Origin: Chitinophaga pinensis
GTDB taxonomy: Bacteria > Planctomycetota > Phycisphaerae > Phycisphaerales > SM1A02
Length of the DNA stretch: 12,479 nt
Direction: 5' to 3'
Assembly (NCBI GenBank): GCA_943329105.2
Contig: CALQCP020000040.1
Coordinates: forward strand, 1-12,479
Part shown: piece by piece, positions 1 through 5,720 of the stretch
Position numbering within the stretch: the first letter of the stretch is position 1
Layout of the letters: the number at the start of each line of letters is the position of its first letter
Position numbers and translations under genes: made by a program
The notes under the pieces: model-generated
Database searches by the model: none
What the model was told of the DNA's origin: nothing
The model's input: the letters and a program-made list of their open reading frames with translations, nothing else

Positions 1-368
1 ACTTCGTCGAGTTGCTTCTGCATGGCGTCCGTCTTCACGGCAGCGCCGACGGCGCCAGCCACAGCAGCCTTCGCGAGGTCAGCGGCCATGGCGCGGAATT
101 CGGGATTGCGAGCGGTGAAGTCGGTCTCGGCGCGCACTTCAATGATGGCAGCCTTCTTGCCTGACAAAGCGATGGCAATGCAGCCTTCGCCAGCAACGCG
201 ATCAGTACGCGTATCCATCTTGCCCTTGAGCTTCTCGCGCAAGCGCTCCTCGGCGAGCTTGGCGTCGCCGCCAGCCTCGATCAGAGCAGCCTTGCAGTCC
301 ATCATGCCAAGGCCGGTGCGCTCGCGCAGGGCCATGACAACTTTCGAATTGATGTTGGCGGTAGTCAT
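1..368 (-). CDS. tsf: Elongation factor Ts, N-terminal part (cut by window edge)
   Basis: EF-Ts is the cytoplasmic guanine-nucleotide exchange factor that regenerates EF-Tu-GTP during translation. About 122 residues are visible before the gene runs off the left edge. Residues 14-29 (LRERTGLGMMDCKAAL) are the N-terminal UBA-like EF-Ts signature, and ETDFTARN at 81-88 matches the conserved ETDFVAxN block that opens the core domain. The linker between them (residues 45-58) is less like the usual consensus. The ATG at 366-368 is preceded by a GAGGTG Shine-Dalgarno (374-379) with 5 bases between. The gene lies 50 bases downstream of rpsB on the same strand, the standard rpsB-tsf operon order, so it is probably translated from the rpsB transcript. 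Full-length EF-Ts is usually 200-300 residues, so more than half may lie outside the window. Confidence 0.95.
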   Translation of the reverse strand, partial: MTTANINSKVVMALRERTGLGMMDCKAALIEAGGDAKLAEERLREKLKGKMDTRTDRVAGEGCIAIALSGKKAAIIEVRAETDFTARNPEFRAMAADLAKAAVAGAVGAAVKTDAMQKQLDE

Positions 369-418
369 TCAGTCACCTCGTGTTGGGTGTTTATGTTGAT
401 TGAAATGTGCAATTCGAT

Positions 419-1297
419 TTACGCGCCGGTGGTTGCTGACGGTGCTGCGGCCGGAGCTGCAGCAGGGGCGTCGGAACTCGCGGAACGACCACTGTCGGAA
501 CGGAACTGGCTGCGGCTGGAACGACGAACCGGGCGCTGGCCGGCAGGTGCATCCAACTCGCCAGAAGCAACGACCGCTGCGCCCATCTCCTCAGGAGCTG
601 CGCCACTGCGTTCGCCACGGCCTGCCAAAGCAGCCGCGCAGAGTTCGCGGATGACGATGTCGATGGAGCGCATCGAGTCATCGTTGGCTGGCACTGGAAT
701 GTCAGCCAAATCCGGGTTGCCGTCGGTGTCGATCAAGCAGATGGTTGGAATGCCCAGGGCCTTCGCCTCGAGCAATGCATTCAGTTCGCGCGTGGTGTCA
801 ATGACCACGAGCGCGCCTGGGAGTTTGCCCATGGTGCGCAGGCCGTTGAGGTTGCGGAAGATCTTCTTCTCTTCGCGCGCAAGCTGTGATTCCATCTTCT
901 TGGAGTAGTTCTTGATGCTGCCGGTCTCGCCGAGACGCTCCAGTTCCTCCAAGCGGCGCAGGCGCTCGCGGATGGTGCGGAAGTTGGTGAGCGTGCCACC
1001 GAGCCAACGCTCAGTGACGTAGGGCATCTTGCATTCGGTGCAGTATTGCTCGACGGCGCCGCGGGCTTGGCGCTTGGTGCCGACGAAGCACACGTCCTTG
1101 CCGCTGGCAACGACCTTGGTGATGAATTTCTTGGCCAACAGAAGACCCTTGATGGTCTCCTTGATGTCGATGATCGAGACGCCATTCTTGGTGGCAAAGA
1201 TGTACGGCTTCATCTTCGGGTTCCAGCTTGAACGACGCTGTCCAAAGATGACTCCGGCTTCGACGAGTTCCTTAGCGAGTGACTTCTGATCAGACAT
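419..1297 (-). CDS. rpsB: 30S ribosomal protein S2
   Basis: S2 is a component of the 30S ribosomal subunit. The 292-residue protein shows the family throughout: GVIFGQRRSSWNPKMKPYIF at 15-34, FVGTKRQA at 71-78, ERWLGGTLTNF at 96-106, and the block around DTDGNPDLADIPVPANDDS at 190-208. The usual FGH near residue 19 is FGQ here. The start at 1295-1297 is chosen because an AAGGAG Shine-Dalgarno (1305-1310) lies 7 bases upstream and because MSDQKSL directly precedes conserved sequence; the frame stays open to 1513, but that extension has no S2 similarity and lies across the hairpin leader. The conserved core ends near residue 225. A tail of about 65 residues follows, first Gly/Ala/Glu-rich, then Arg/Ser-rich (255-275), then Ala/Pro/Thr-rich to the end. 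Tails of this kind are common but variable in the family. tsf follows 50 bases downstream. Confidence 0.97.
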   Translation of the reverse strand: MSDQKSLAKELVEAGVIFGQRRSSWNPKMKPYIFATKNGVSIIDIKETIKGLLLAKKFITKVVASGKDVCFVGTKRQARGAVEQYCTECKMPYVTERWLGGTLTNFRTIRERLRRLEELERLGETGSIKNYSKKMESQLAREEKKIFRNLNGLRTMGKLPGALVVIDTTRELNALLEAKALGIPTICLIDTDGNPDLADIPVPANDDSMRSIDIVIRELCAAALAGRGERSGAAPEEMGAAVVASGELDAPAGQRPVRRSSRSQFRSDSGRSASSDAPAAAPAAAPSATTGA

Positions 1298-1319
1298 GTT
1301 GGCTCTCCTTACGAGCAAC
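1298..1319 (-). promoter_or_regulatory. Hairpin presenting the rpsB Shine-Dalgarno
   Basis: On the minus strand GTTGCTC (1319-1313) pairs with GAGC, a bulged C at 1301, and AAC ending at 1298, directly before the ATG. That gives seven pairs. The 7-base loop GTAAGGA (1312-1306) contains most of the AAGGAG ribosome-binding sequence, whose final G is in the stem. A stem ending at the start codon and enclosing the Shine-Dalgarno is a typical arrangement for translational control. The pairing is seen directly; the regulatory role is inferred. Confidence 0.4.
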
Positions 1320-1478
1320 TGCAGCGACTCCGCGGGCACGACCGGTGGACGCCGAAATTCGGCGGCCGTCCCGAACCAAGGGCGCTTGGAGCGAGGACGA
1401 TGGAAACCCCGCGCGGGGTCTCCGTGCGACGCGGTGTCCACCTGTGGGCCGCGTCGTCCCCACCGACTGGTGGGGAAA
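1298..1478 (-). ncRNA. Candidate structured rpsB 5' leader (five hairpins)
   Basis: From the predicted transcription start near 1478 to the rpsB ATG there are about 180 bases containing five inverted repeats, each checked base by base. H1 1458-1475: CCCCACC/GGTGGGG, 4-base loop. H2 1427-1456: CGACGCGG/CCGCGTCG, 8 pairs, 14-base loop that contains a further short CCA/TGG pairing. H3 1401-1424: a 14-base perfect palindrome (1406-1419) flanked by one mismatch and four more pairs, one of them a wobble. H4 1347-1371: GGAC/GTCC plus GCCGA/TCGGC, 3-base loop, 4-base bulge. H5 1298-1319: encloses the Shine-Dalgarno. S2 is known to repress its own mRNA through the leader in gammaproteobacteria. That this leader has the same role is inference; part of H1-H3 could instead terminate pyk transcription, although no T-tract follows. 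Confidence 0.45.
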
Positions 1479-1484
1479 CGTCGG

Positions 1485-1513
1485 AAGTTACCGAGAAACC
1501 GTGCATTTCGCAA
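1485..1513 (-). promoter_or_regulatory. Candidate rpsB promoter
   Basis: On the minus strand a -35-like TTGCGA (1513-1508) is separated by exactly 17 bases from a -10-like TAACTT (1490-1485). TTGCGA matches four of six bases of TTGACA, and TAACTT keeps the three most conserved positions of TATAAT. The start would fall near 1478, just before the first leader hairpin. It would give rpsB-tsf its own promoter in the gap after pyk. Confidence 0.4.
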
Positions 1514-1587
1514 TGGCTAACACGGTGAGAAATCTGCCAAATGCGCCATAACTTCAGCGTTATCCGCCATTGCAGGGGCAATTGGCG

Positions 1588-3078
1588 TCAGACAACCTTC
1601 GCGCCCACTTGGCGCAGCCACAGGCGCTCGGTGCCGTGGCCGGCAAATCCGGTGGCCACCACCACGCGGTCGCGGGTGGTGAGTAGCCGCGCGCCGCGCA
1701 AGATGCGTTCCGCCACGCGTACAAAGTCGCGCGAATCGGATGGGTGTGTCATGCGGATGGCGCGCACGCCGCGCAGCAGGGCGAGGGTGCGCAGTTCCGC
1801 ATCGCTGGCACCGAACGCATAGATCGGAACATTGACATCGGTCTGGCTGATGAATCGCAACGAACGCGGATCAGTCCAGGCGATGATGGCACGCGCGCGA
1901 CTTTCGATTGCCATCTGCGCCATGCTGCGGGCGAGCACTGCGGCGGGTTCGTCGCTCTCTACCAATTCACGCGAACGGAGTGCACGTGTGGGTTGGTTAC
2001 GCAGCCATGATTCGGTTTCCTCAGCAATGCGGCGCATGGCGGAAACAGAGTCGAGCGGATACTTGCCGGCAGCGGTCTCGCCGCTCAGCATCACGGCGTC
2101 AGCGCCACCAAAGATGGCGCTGGCAACATCGGACGCTTCGGCGCGGGTTGGAAGTGGAGCTTCCATCATGCTCTGCAACATCTGCGTGGCAACGATGCAC
2201 GGGATAGCGGCGCGTTCGCAGGCGGCTTGAATTCTGCGTTGTTCAACTGGAACCCGCGCAAAATCCAATTCAATGGCCAGGTCGCCGCGCGCCACCATCA
2301 TCGCTTCGGCTTCGGCGGCGATAGCATCGAGCGAGTTGAGCGCAACGGGGCGTTCGATCTTGGCAACGATGCCGGGAATGCGGCTTCGACTGGCCTTTGC
2401 GCTGCGGCTCAGTGTGCGGCGTAGGCTGGTGATATCGGCGGCTGTTTGTACAAACGACAGCGCTACGAAATCTGCGCCGTGTCGCACGGCCCAGTCGGCC
2501 AAGATGCGGTCGCGTGCAGTTGGCGCGGTCAGGCTGACGGCGGTCTCGGGCAGATTGACGCCCTTGCGACTGGAGATGTTGCCGCCAACTTCACACACGC
2601 ACTCCACTACGCCGCGGCGGTTGGCACGCACGCGCAGTTGTACGGCGCCGTCATCGATGAGTACTCGGTCTCCGGTGCCGACATCATCAGTAAACCGTTT
2701 GTAGTCAACATGCAGTGTGATCGGTCGCGCATCTGGGTCAATCACTCCGTTGCCACGCACAATGCGGACCGGATCGCCGTGTCGGAGCCGGATGGTCTCG
2801 CCACGTTCGATCATGGTGAGTCGAATCTTTGGTCCGGGCAGGTCGGCAAGAATGCCGATTTCCAGCTTGAGTGACTTGGCCACGGCGCGGATCGTGGCGA
2901 TGGTACGCGCATGCGTGGTGGGATCGCCGTGACTCATGTTCAGGCGAAAGACGCTGACCCCGGCGCGCGCGAGTCGGGTGAGCATGGCGGTGGAGTTTGA
3001 CACCGGCCCAACGGTTGCCACAATGCGAGTCAGGCTGCGTTTCGTTTGAAAGGCCGTATGGGCGCGCTTCATGTTCAT
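1588..3078 (-). CDS. pyk: Pyruvate kinase
   Basis: This enzyme converts phosphoenolpyruvate and ADP to pyruvate and ATP, the last step of glycolysis, in the cytoplasm. The 496 residues match the usual bacterial length of about 470-500. The motifs run in family order: FRLNMSHGD (44-52), ADLPGPKIR (78-86), GVNLPE (173-178), the active-site signature IVAKIERP with its lysine at 240, MVARGDLAIEL with the metal-binding acid at 266, and ATQMLQSM followed by the TRAEASDVA block (297-320). GADAVMLSGETAAGKYP (325-341) completes the barrel. The C-terminal domain (about 370-496) is present and ends in GFAGHGTERLWLRQVG. An alternative start two codons downstream (3072) cannot be excluded. There is no Shine-Dalgarno; a TAGTAT hexamer lies 7 bases upstream of the ATG. 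The gene is divergent from the mutase gene with a 26-base gap, and rpsB follows 290 bases downstream. Confidence 0.96.
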   Translation of the reverse strand: MNMKRAHTAFQTKRSLTRIVATVGPVSNSTAMLTRLARAGVSVFRLNMSHGDPTTHARTIATIRAVAKSLKLEIGILADLPGPKIRLTMIERGETIRLRHGDPVRIVRGNGVIDPDARPITLHVDYKRFTDDVGTGDRVLIDDGAVQLRVRANRRGVVECVCEVGGNISSRKGVNLPETAVSLTAPTARDRILADWAVRHGADFVALSFVQTAADITSLRRTLSRSAKASRSRIPGIVAKIERPVALNSLDAIAAEAEAMMVARGDLAIELDFARVPVEQRRIQAACERAAIPCIVATQMLQSMMEAPLPTRAEASDVASAIFGGADAVMLSGETAAGKYPLDSVSAMRRIAEETESWLRNQPTRALRSRELVESDEPAAVLARSMAQMAIESRARAIIAWTDPRSLRFISQTDVNVPIYAFGASDAELRTLALLRGVRAIRMTHPSDSRDFVRVAERILRGARLLTTRDRVVVATGFAGHGTERLWLRQVGAKVV

Positions 3079-3085
3079 GGCGGGA

Positions 3086-3091
3086 ATACTA
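3086..3091 (-). promoter_or_regulatory. Candidate -10 box of pyk
   Basis: TAGTAT on the minus strand ends 7 bases before the pyk ATG, so transcription would start at or next to the start codon. No convincing -35 is seen (TTCTGA at 3110-3115, 18 bases upstream, is weak). It overlaps the opposite-strand candidate box of the mutase gene. Confidence 0.4.
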
Positions 3092-3095
3092 CGAT
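3090..3095 (+). promoter_or_regulatory. Candidate -10 box of the phosphohexomutase gene
   Basis: TACGAT (four of six matches to TATAAT) lies 9 bases before the ATG at 3105, implying a leader of only a few bases. There is no Shine-Dalgarno in the 26-base gap. It shares bases 3090-3091 with the candidate pyk box on the other strand, so RNA polymerase binding in the two directions may be mutually exclusive. Confidence 0.35.
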
Positions 3096-3104
3096 CCGTG
3101 CTCC

Positions 3105-4499
3105 ATGCTTCAGAAGATCTTCAAGGCGTACGACGTCCGCGGCATTTACCCTGAGCCTCTCAATGAGACCGATGCGTGGCAAATTGGCTACGGCACAGCG
3201 CGTTTCCTCTTGGAGACGGCTTCCAAGGAAGGTCGAACCGATGCGGGTGCTCGCTTGGTGGTGGTTGGGCGTGATATGCGCAAGAGTTCGCCGAGTTTGG
3301 TGCGCGCGTTGAAGGACGGCATGATTGAAGCTGGCGCACAGGTGGTTGATGTTGGCATGGTGGACACGCCGTTCACGTACTTTGCTGTCAATGCGTTGAA
3401 TGCCGCGGGTGCGGTGCAGACCACGGCGAGCCACAATCCTGCGCAATACAACGGCTTCAAGGTGAGTGGCGTTGGCGCAAAGCCGGTTGGTCAGGACACT
3501 GGTCTTGGTGCGATCAAGCTGATTGCCGAAAGTGCGCGCAAGGGCATGGGTCCTGGCGGTGGCACTGAGGAGTCGCGCGACCTATGGAGTGGTTACCGCG
3601 CGCACTTGCTGGCGCTCTTGCCCAAGGAAATTCTTGACGGTACGCGCACGCTGCACGTGGTGATCGACGCGTCAAACGGTATGGCGGGAACCATGGTGCC
3701 GCAGGTGTTCAGTGCGGTGAAGGGTTTGAAGATCACCCCGATCAACTTTGATAATTCCACCGGCGAGTTTGTGCATGAACCAAATCCCCTGGTGGAAGCG
3801 AATTTGGCGCCGACGCGCGAAGGTGTTCGCACGCTCAAGGCTGACTTTGGTGTCTGCTTTGACGGTGATGCCGACCGCTGCATGGTGATTGATGAGAAGG
3901 GCGAGCCGATCGGCTGCGACTTGCTGACTGCGTGGCTAGCGCAGGGCTGGTTGAAGGCGCAGCCGGGGGCTGCGATTGTGTACGACTTGCGCAGCACGCG
4001 CTCCGTTGAGGAGAGTGTGCGTGCGGCGGGTGGCGTACCGGTTGAAGGGCGCGTTGGACACGTATTCATGAAGCAGAAGTTGCGCGAAACCGGCGCGCCG
4101 TTTGGTGGCGAACTGAGCGGGCACTTTTACTTTGGCGATATGTGGTGCACCGACAGTGGTGCGCGCGCGTTCATCAATGTGGTGAGTGCATTGGTGGCGG
4201 CCGGCAAGCCTGTCTCCCAGTGCATCAAGCCGTTCCGGAAGTTCTCTCAGAGTGGCGAAATCAACTTTGAGAACGAAGACAAGCAAGGTGCGCTGGACGC
4301 GTTGCGTGCCAAATATCCAACCGCCAAGTTCCACACGCTTGATGGCCTCAGCATGGACTGCGGCACATGGTGGGCGAACATCCGCATGTCAAACACGGAG
4401 CCTTTGTTGCGCTTGAACCTTGAGTCACGCGATGCGGCAACCGTGGCGGCAATGGTGAAAGAACTCGAGCCGATTCTTGGGCATCGCGTCGATCACTAA
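3105..4499 (+). CDS. Phosphomannomutase/phosphoglucomutase
   Basis: This belongs to the alpha-D-phosphohexomutase superfamily, cytoplasmic enzymes that interconvert hexose 1- and 6-phosphates for glycan precursors or glycogen metabolism. The 464 residues fit the AlgC/ManB-type length. All four family signatures are present: TASHNP (107-112) with the phosphorylated Ser109, the metal loop DGDADR (253-258), the sugar-recognition GGELSGHFYF (334-343), and the phosphate-binding SNTEPLLR (429-436). Whether mannose or glucose phosphates are preferred cannot be read from these motifs, so no symbol is given. The start at 3105 is chosen because MLQKIFKAYDVRGIYP is the normal N-terminus; the open frame upstream to 2997 runs into pyk and lacks family similarity. 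The gene has no Shine-Dalgarno. It is divergent from pyk and convergent with thiG. Confidence 0.93.
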   Translation: MLQKIFKAYDVRGIYPEPLNETDAWQIGYGTARFLLETASKEGRTDAGARLVVVGRDMRKSSPSLVRALKDGMIEAGAQVVDVGMVDTPFTYFAVNALNAAGAVQTTASHNPAQYNGFKVSGVGAKPVGQDTGLGAIKLIAESARKGMGPGGGTEESRDLWSGYRAHLLALLPKEILDGTRTLHVVIDASNGMAGTMVPQVFSAVKGLKITPINFDNSTGEFVHEPNPLVEANLAPTREGVRTLKADFGVCFDGDADRCMVIDEKGEPIGCDLLTAWLAQGWLKAQPGAAIVYDLRSTRSVEESVRAAGGVPVEGRVGHVFMKQKLRETGAPFGGELSGHFYFGDMWCTDSGARAFINVVSALVAAGKPVSQCIKPFRKFSQSGEINFENEDKQGALDALRAKYPTAKFHTLDGLSMDCGTWWANIRMSNTEPLLRLNLESRDAATVAAMVKELEPILGHRVDH

Positions 4500-4502
4500 A
4501 TA

Positions 4503-4515
4503 GGTGCCTGGCACC
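4503..4515. repeat. 13-base palindrome GGTGCC-T-GGCACC
   Basis: A perfect six-pair inverted repeat around a single T begins 3 bases after the mutase stop codon. Its right arm is also the first six bases of the tandem repeat that follows. The one-base centre and lack of a T-tract make it a poor intrinsic terminator. Confidence 0.7.
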
Positions 4516-4574
4516 ACTGTCCCTCATGACGGCACCGCTGTTCCCAACTTACGGCACCACTGTCCCCAATGACA
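4510..4574. repeat. Three tandem 21-22-base intergenic repeats
   Basis: Three adjacent copies start with GGCACC at 4510, 4531 and 4553. The shared core is GGCACC, then A or G, then CTGT, then C or T, then CCC. Each copy ends in a more variable AT-richer segment (TCATGAC, AACTTAC, CAATGACA). They fill nearly all of the 81-base gap between the convergent mutase and thiG genes. A CTGTC/GACAG pairing (4560-4575) lies in the last copy. Short GC-rich palindromic or tandem repeats between convergent genes are typical of REP-type elements mobilised by IS200-like transposases. No such transposase is in the window, so this family assignment is a guess. Confidence 0.6.
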
Positions 4575-4580
4575 GCGGGT

Positions 4581-5465
4581 TCATTCTCCAGGGATATGGG
4601 TGATGACGCCTTCCCACGGGCTGCTGGCGTTGGCGTAGAGCTTGCGCGGAATTCTCCCTGCGCGCGCCGTGTGCCAGCCCGCATCAAGTGCTAGACGCAT
4701 GGCGTGCGCCATCCGCACCGGGTCTTGCGCGTGCGCGATTCCGGTATTCAGTAGAACGCCGTCCGCACCGAGTTCCATAGCGTGCACGATGTCGCTTGCC
4801 GTGCCAACGCCAGCGTCAACGATCACCGGATACTCGGCACTGCCGCCTTGTTCGGCAAGCTTGAGACGATCAATCACCATGCGTATTGCCGCGGGATTTG
4901 CAATGCCGCGGCCGCTACCAATTGGACTGCCAGCAGGCATCACACTGGCGGCGCCTGCGTCGCGAAGCCGCGCCGCGATGATTGGATCATCACTGGAATA
5001 GCAGAGCACCGTGAAGCCGTCCTTCACCAACTCCTTGCATGCTTCAAGCGTCCCCACCGGGTCGGGAAGCAGCGTTGTTCGGTCGCCGAGCACTTCCAGC
5101 TTGACCCAGCCAGCGCCTGGGTTTCCCAACTGCTCCAAGATCTCGCGGCCAAGCCGGGAAACGCGCACTGCATCATCTGCTGTGAAGCAGCCGGCGGTGT
5201 TTGGCAGAATCGTCAGGCGCTCCAGCGGCAAGAAGTCCAGGATCGATCGCCCCTCCGCGTCAACAAGGCGCTCGCGGCGCACGGCCACCGTGACGCAATC
5301 GGCGCCGGACGCTTCAATCGCGGCCTGCATGGTTGTGTAGTCCCGATACTTGCCGGTGCCGACTACCAGTCGACTGCTCAGGGTGAAACTACCGATGCGG
5401 AGCGGCGGCAGCGCAGGGGCCACGGGCGCGGTTCGAACATTGATGGTTGGTTGATGGGTACTCAT
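4581..5465 (-). CDS. thiG: Thiazole synthase ThiG
   Basis: ThiG forms the thiazole phosphate part of thiamine from 1-deoxy-D-xylulose 5-phosphate, dehydroglycine and the sulfur carried on ThiS, in the cytoplasm. The 294 residues form a TIM-barrel protein with the expected blocks: LVVGTGKYRDY (33-43), LPNTAGCFTADDAV (87-100), VKLEVLGD (121-128) with the Schiff-base lysine at 122, LPDPVGTLEAC (133-143), and MPAGSPIGSGRGI (176-188). VIVDAGVGTASD (214-225) and LLNTGIA (238-244) follow. The family is usually about 255-270 residues; the excess is a variable N-terminus of about 22. The ATG at 5465 lies 13 bases after the thiS stop. Longer starts would run into thiS. No close Shine-Dalgarno is seen, so coupling to thiS translation is plausible. 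Confidence 0.94.
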   Translation of the reverse strand: MSTHQPTINVRTAPVAPALPPLRIGSFTLSSRLVVGTGKYRDYTTMQAAIEASGADCVTVAVRRERLVDAEGRSILDFLPLERLTILPNTAGCFTADDAVRVSRLGREILEQLGNPGAGWVKLEVLGDRTTLLPDPVGTLEACKELVKDGFTVLCYSSDDPIIAARLRDAGAASVMPAGSPIGSGRGIANPAAIRMVIDRLKLAEQGGSAEYPVIVDAGVGTASDIVHAMELGADGVLLNTGIAHAQDPVRMAHAMRLALDAGWHTARAGRIPRKLYANASSPWEGVITHIPGE

Positions 5466-5478
5466 GAGATATTCAGCG

Positions 5479-5679
5479 TTAGCCGCCTCCAACAAGGGTA
5501 ACCACCTCAACGCGGTCGCCTTCGGCAAGCGCGTGGGTTGGATGCAGCGCCTTGCGAACCAATTGCGCGTTCACTTCCACTGCGCAGGGGGCTCGTTCCA
5601 GTCCAAGGGTCAGCAACAACTGCGCCACCGTGGCGGGGCCGTCCAGTTCTTTGTGTTGGCCGTTCAATTCAATGCGCAT
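5479..5679 (-). CDS. thiS: Sulfur carrier protein ThiS
   Basis: ThiS is a ubiquitin-fold protein that is thiocarboxylated at its C-terminal glycine and donates sulfur to ThiG. The 66 residues are the normal size. The N-terminus MRIELNGQ is the typical first strand, GDRVEVVTLVGGG at the end carries the required terminal Gly-Gly (here three glycines), and the acidic/hydrophobic spacing in between fits the fold. It precedes thiG by 13 bases on the same strand, the common thiS-thiG pairing, which strengthens the call for such a small gene. The frame is open to 5832, but the extension lacks ThiS features and overlaps the divergent gene. There is no Shine-Dalgarno; a TACACT hexamer lies 7 bases before the ATG. 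A TPP riboswitch would not fit between this start and the divergent gene 41 bases away. Confidence 0.93.
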   Translation of the reverse strand: MRIELNGQHKELDGPATVAQLLLTLGLERAPCAVEVNAQLVRKALHPTHALAEGDRVEVVTLVGGG

Positions 5680-5686
5680 CGCAAAA

Positions 5687-5692
5687 AGTGTA
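5687..5692 (-). promoter_or_regulatory. Candidate -10 box of thiS-thiG
   Basis: TACACT on the minus strand (four of six matches to TATAAT) ends 7 bases before the thiS ATG, which would give a leaderless or near-leaderless mRNA. No clear -35 is visible at the usual distance. Confidence 0.38.
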
Positions 5693-5708
5693 AGGGAGGA
5701 AACCCGCC

Positions 5709-5714
5709 TACTAT
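5709..5714 (+). promoter_or_regulatory. Candidate -10 box of the lipoprotein gene
   Basis: TACTAT (four of six matches) ends 6 bases before the ATG at 5721, so transcription could start on the A of the ATG. No -35 is recognisable. It supports this start over the internal ATG at 5844. It sits 16 bases from the oppositely oriented thiS box inside the 41-base divergent gap. Confidence 0.4.
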
Positions 5715-5720
5715 GCCCAC

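Noticed and set aside
387..908. 173-residue plus-strand open frame antisense to rpsB
   Set aside because: It is Ala/Ser/Arg-rich shadow coding opposite a certain rpsB gene and has no start signal.
1548..1563. Short inverted repeat ATAAC/GTTAT between pyk and rpsB as a pyk terminator
   Set aside because: It has only five pairs, mostly A-T, with no T-tract, so it is likely chance.
2997..3104. 36-residue N-terminal extension of the phosphohexomutase
   Set aside because: It overlaps the start of pyk and has no family similarity; MLQKIFKAYDVRG is the normal N-terminus.
4503..4515. Intrinsic terminator of the mutase gene
   Set aside because: The palindrome has a one-base centre and is not followed by a T-tract on either strand.
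4510..4574. CRISPR array
   Set aside because: There are only three short copies abutting each other with no spacer-like unique segments of constant length, and no cas genes.
4782..5501. 239-residue plus-strand open frame antisense to thiG
   Set aside because: It lies wholly opposite thiG and thiS, shows no recognisable motif, and is the expected mirror of a GC-rich gene.
5680..5720. TPP riboswitch upstream of thiS
   Set aside because: The divergent gap is only 41 bases and no conserved TPP-aptamer blocks are present.
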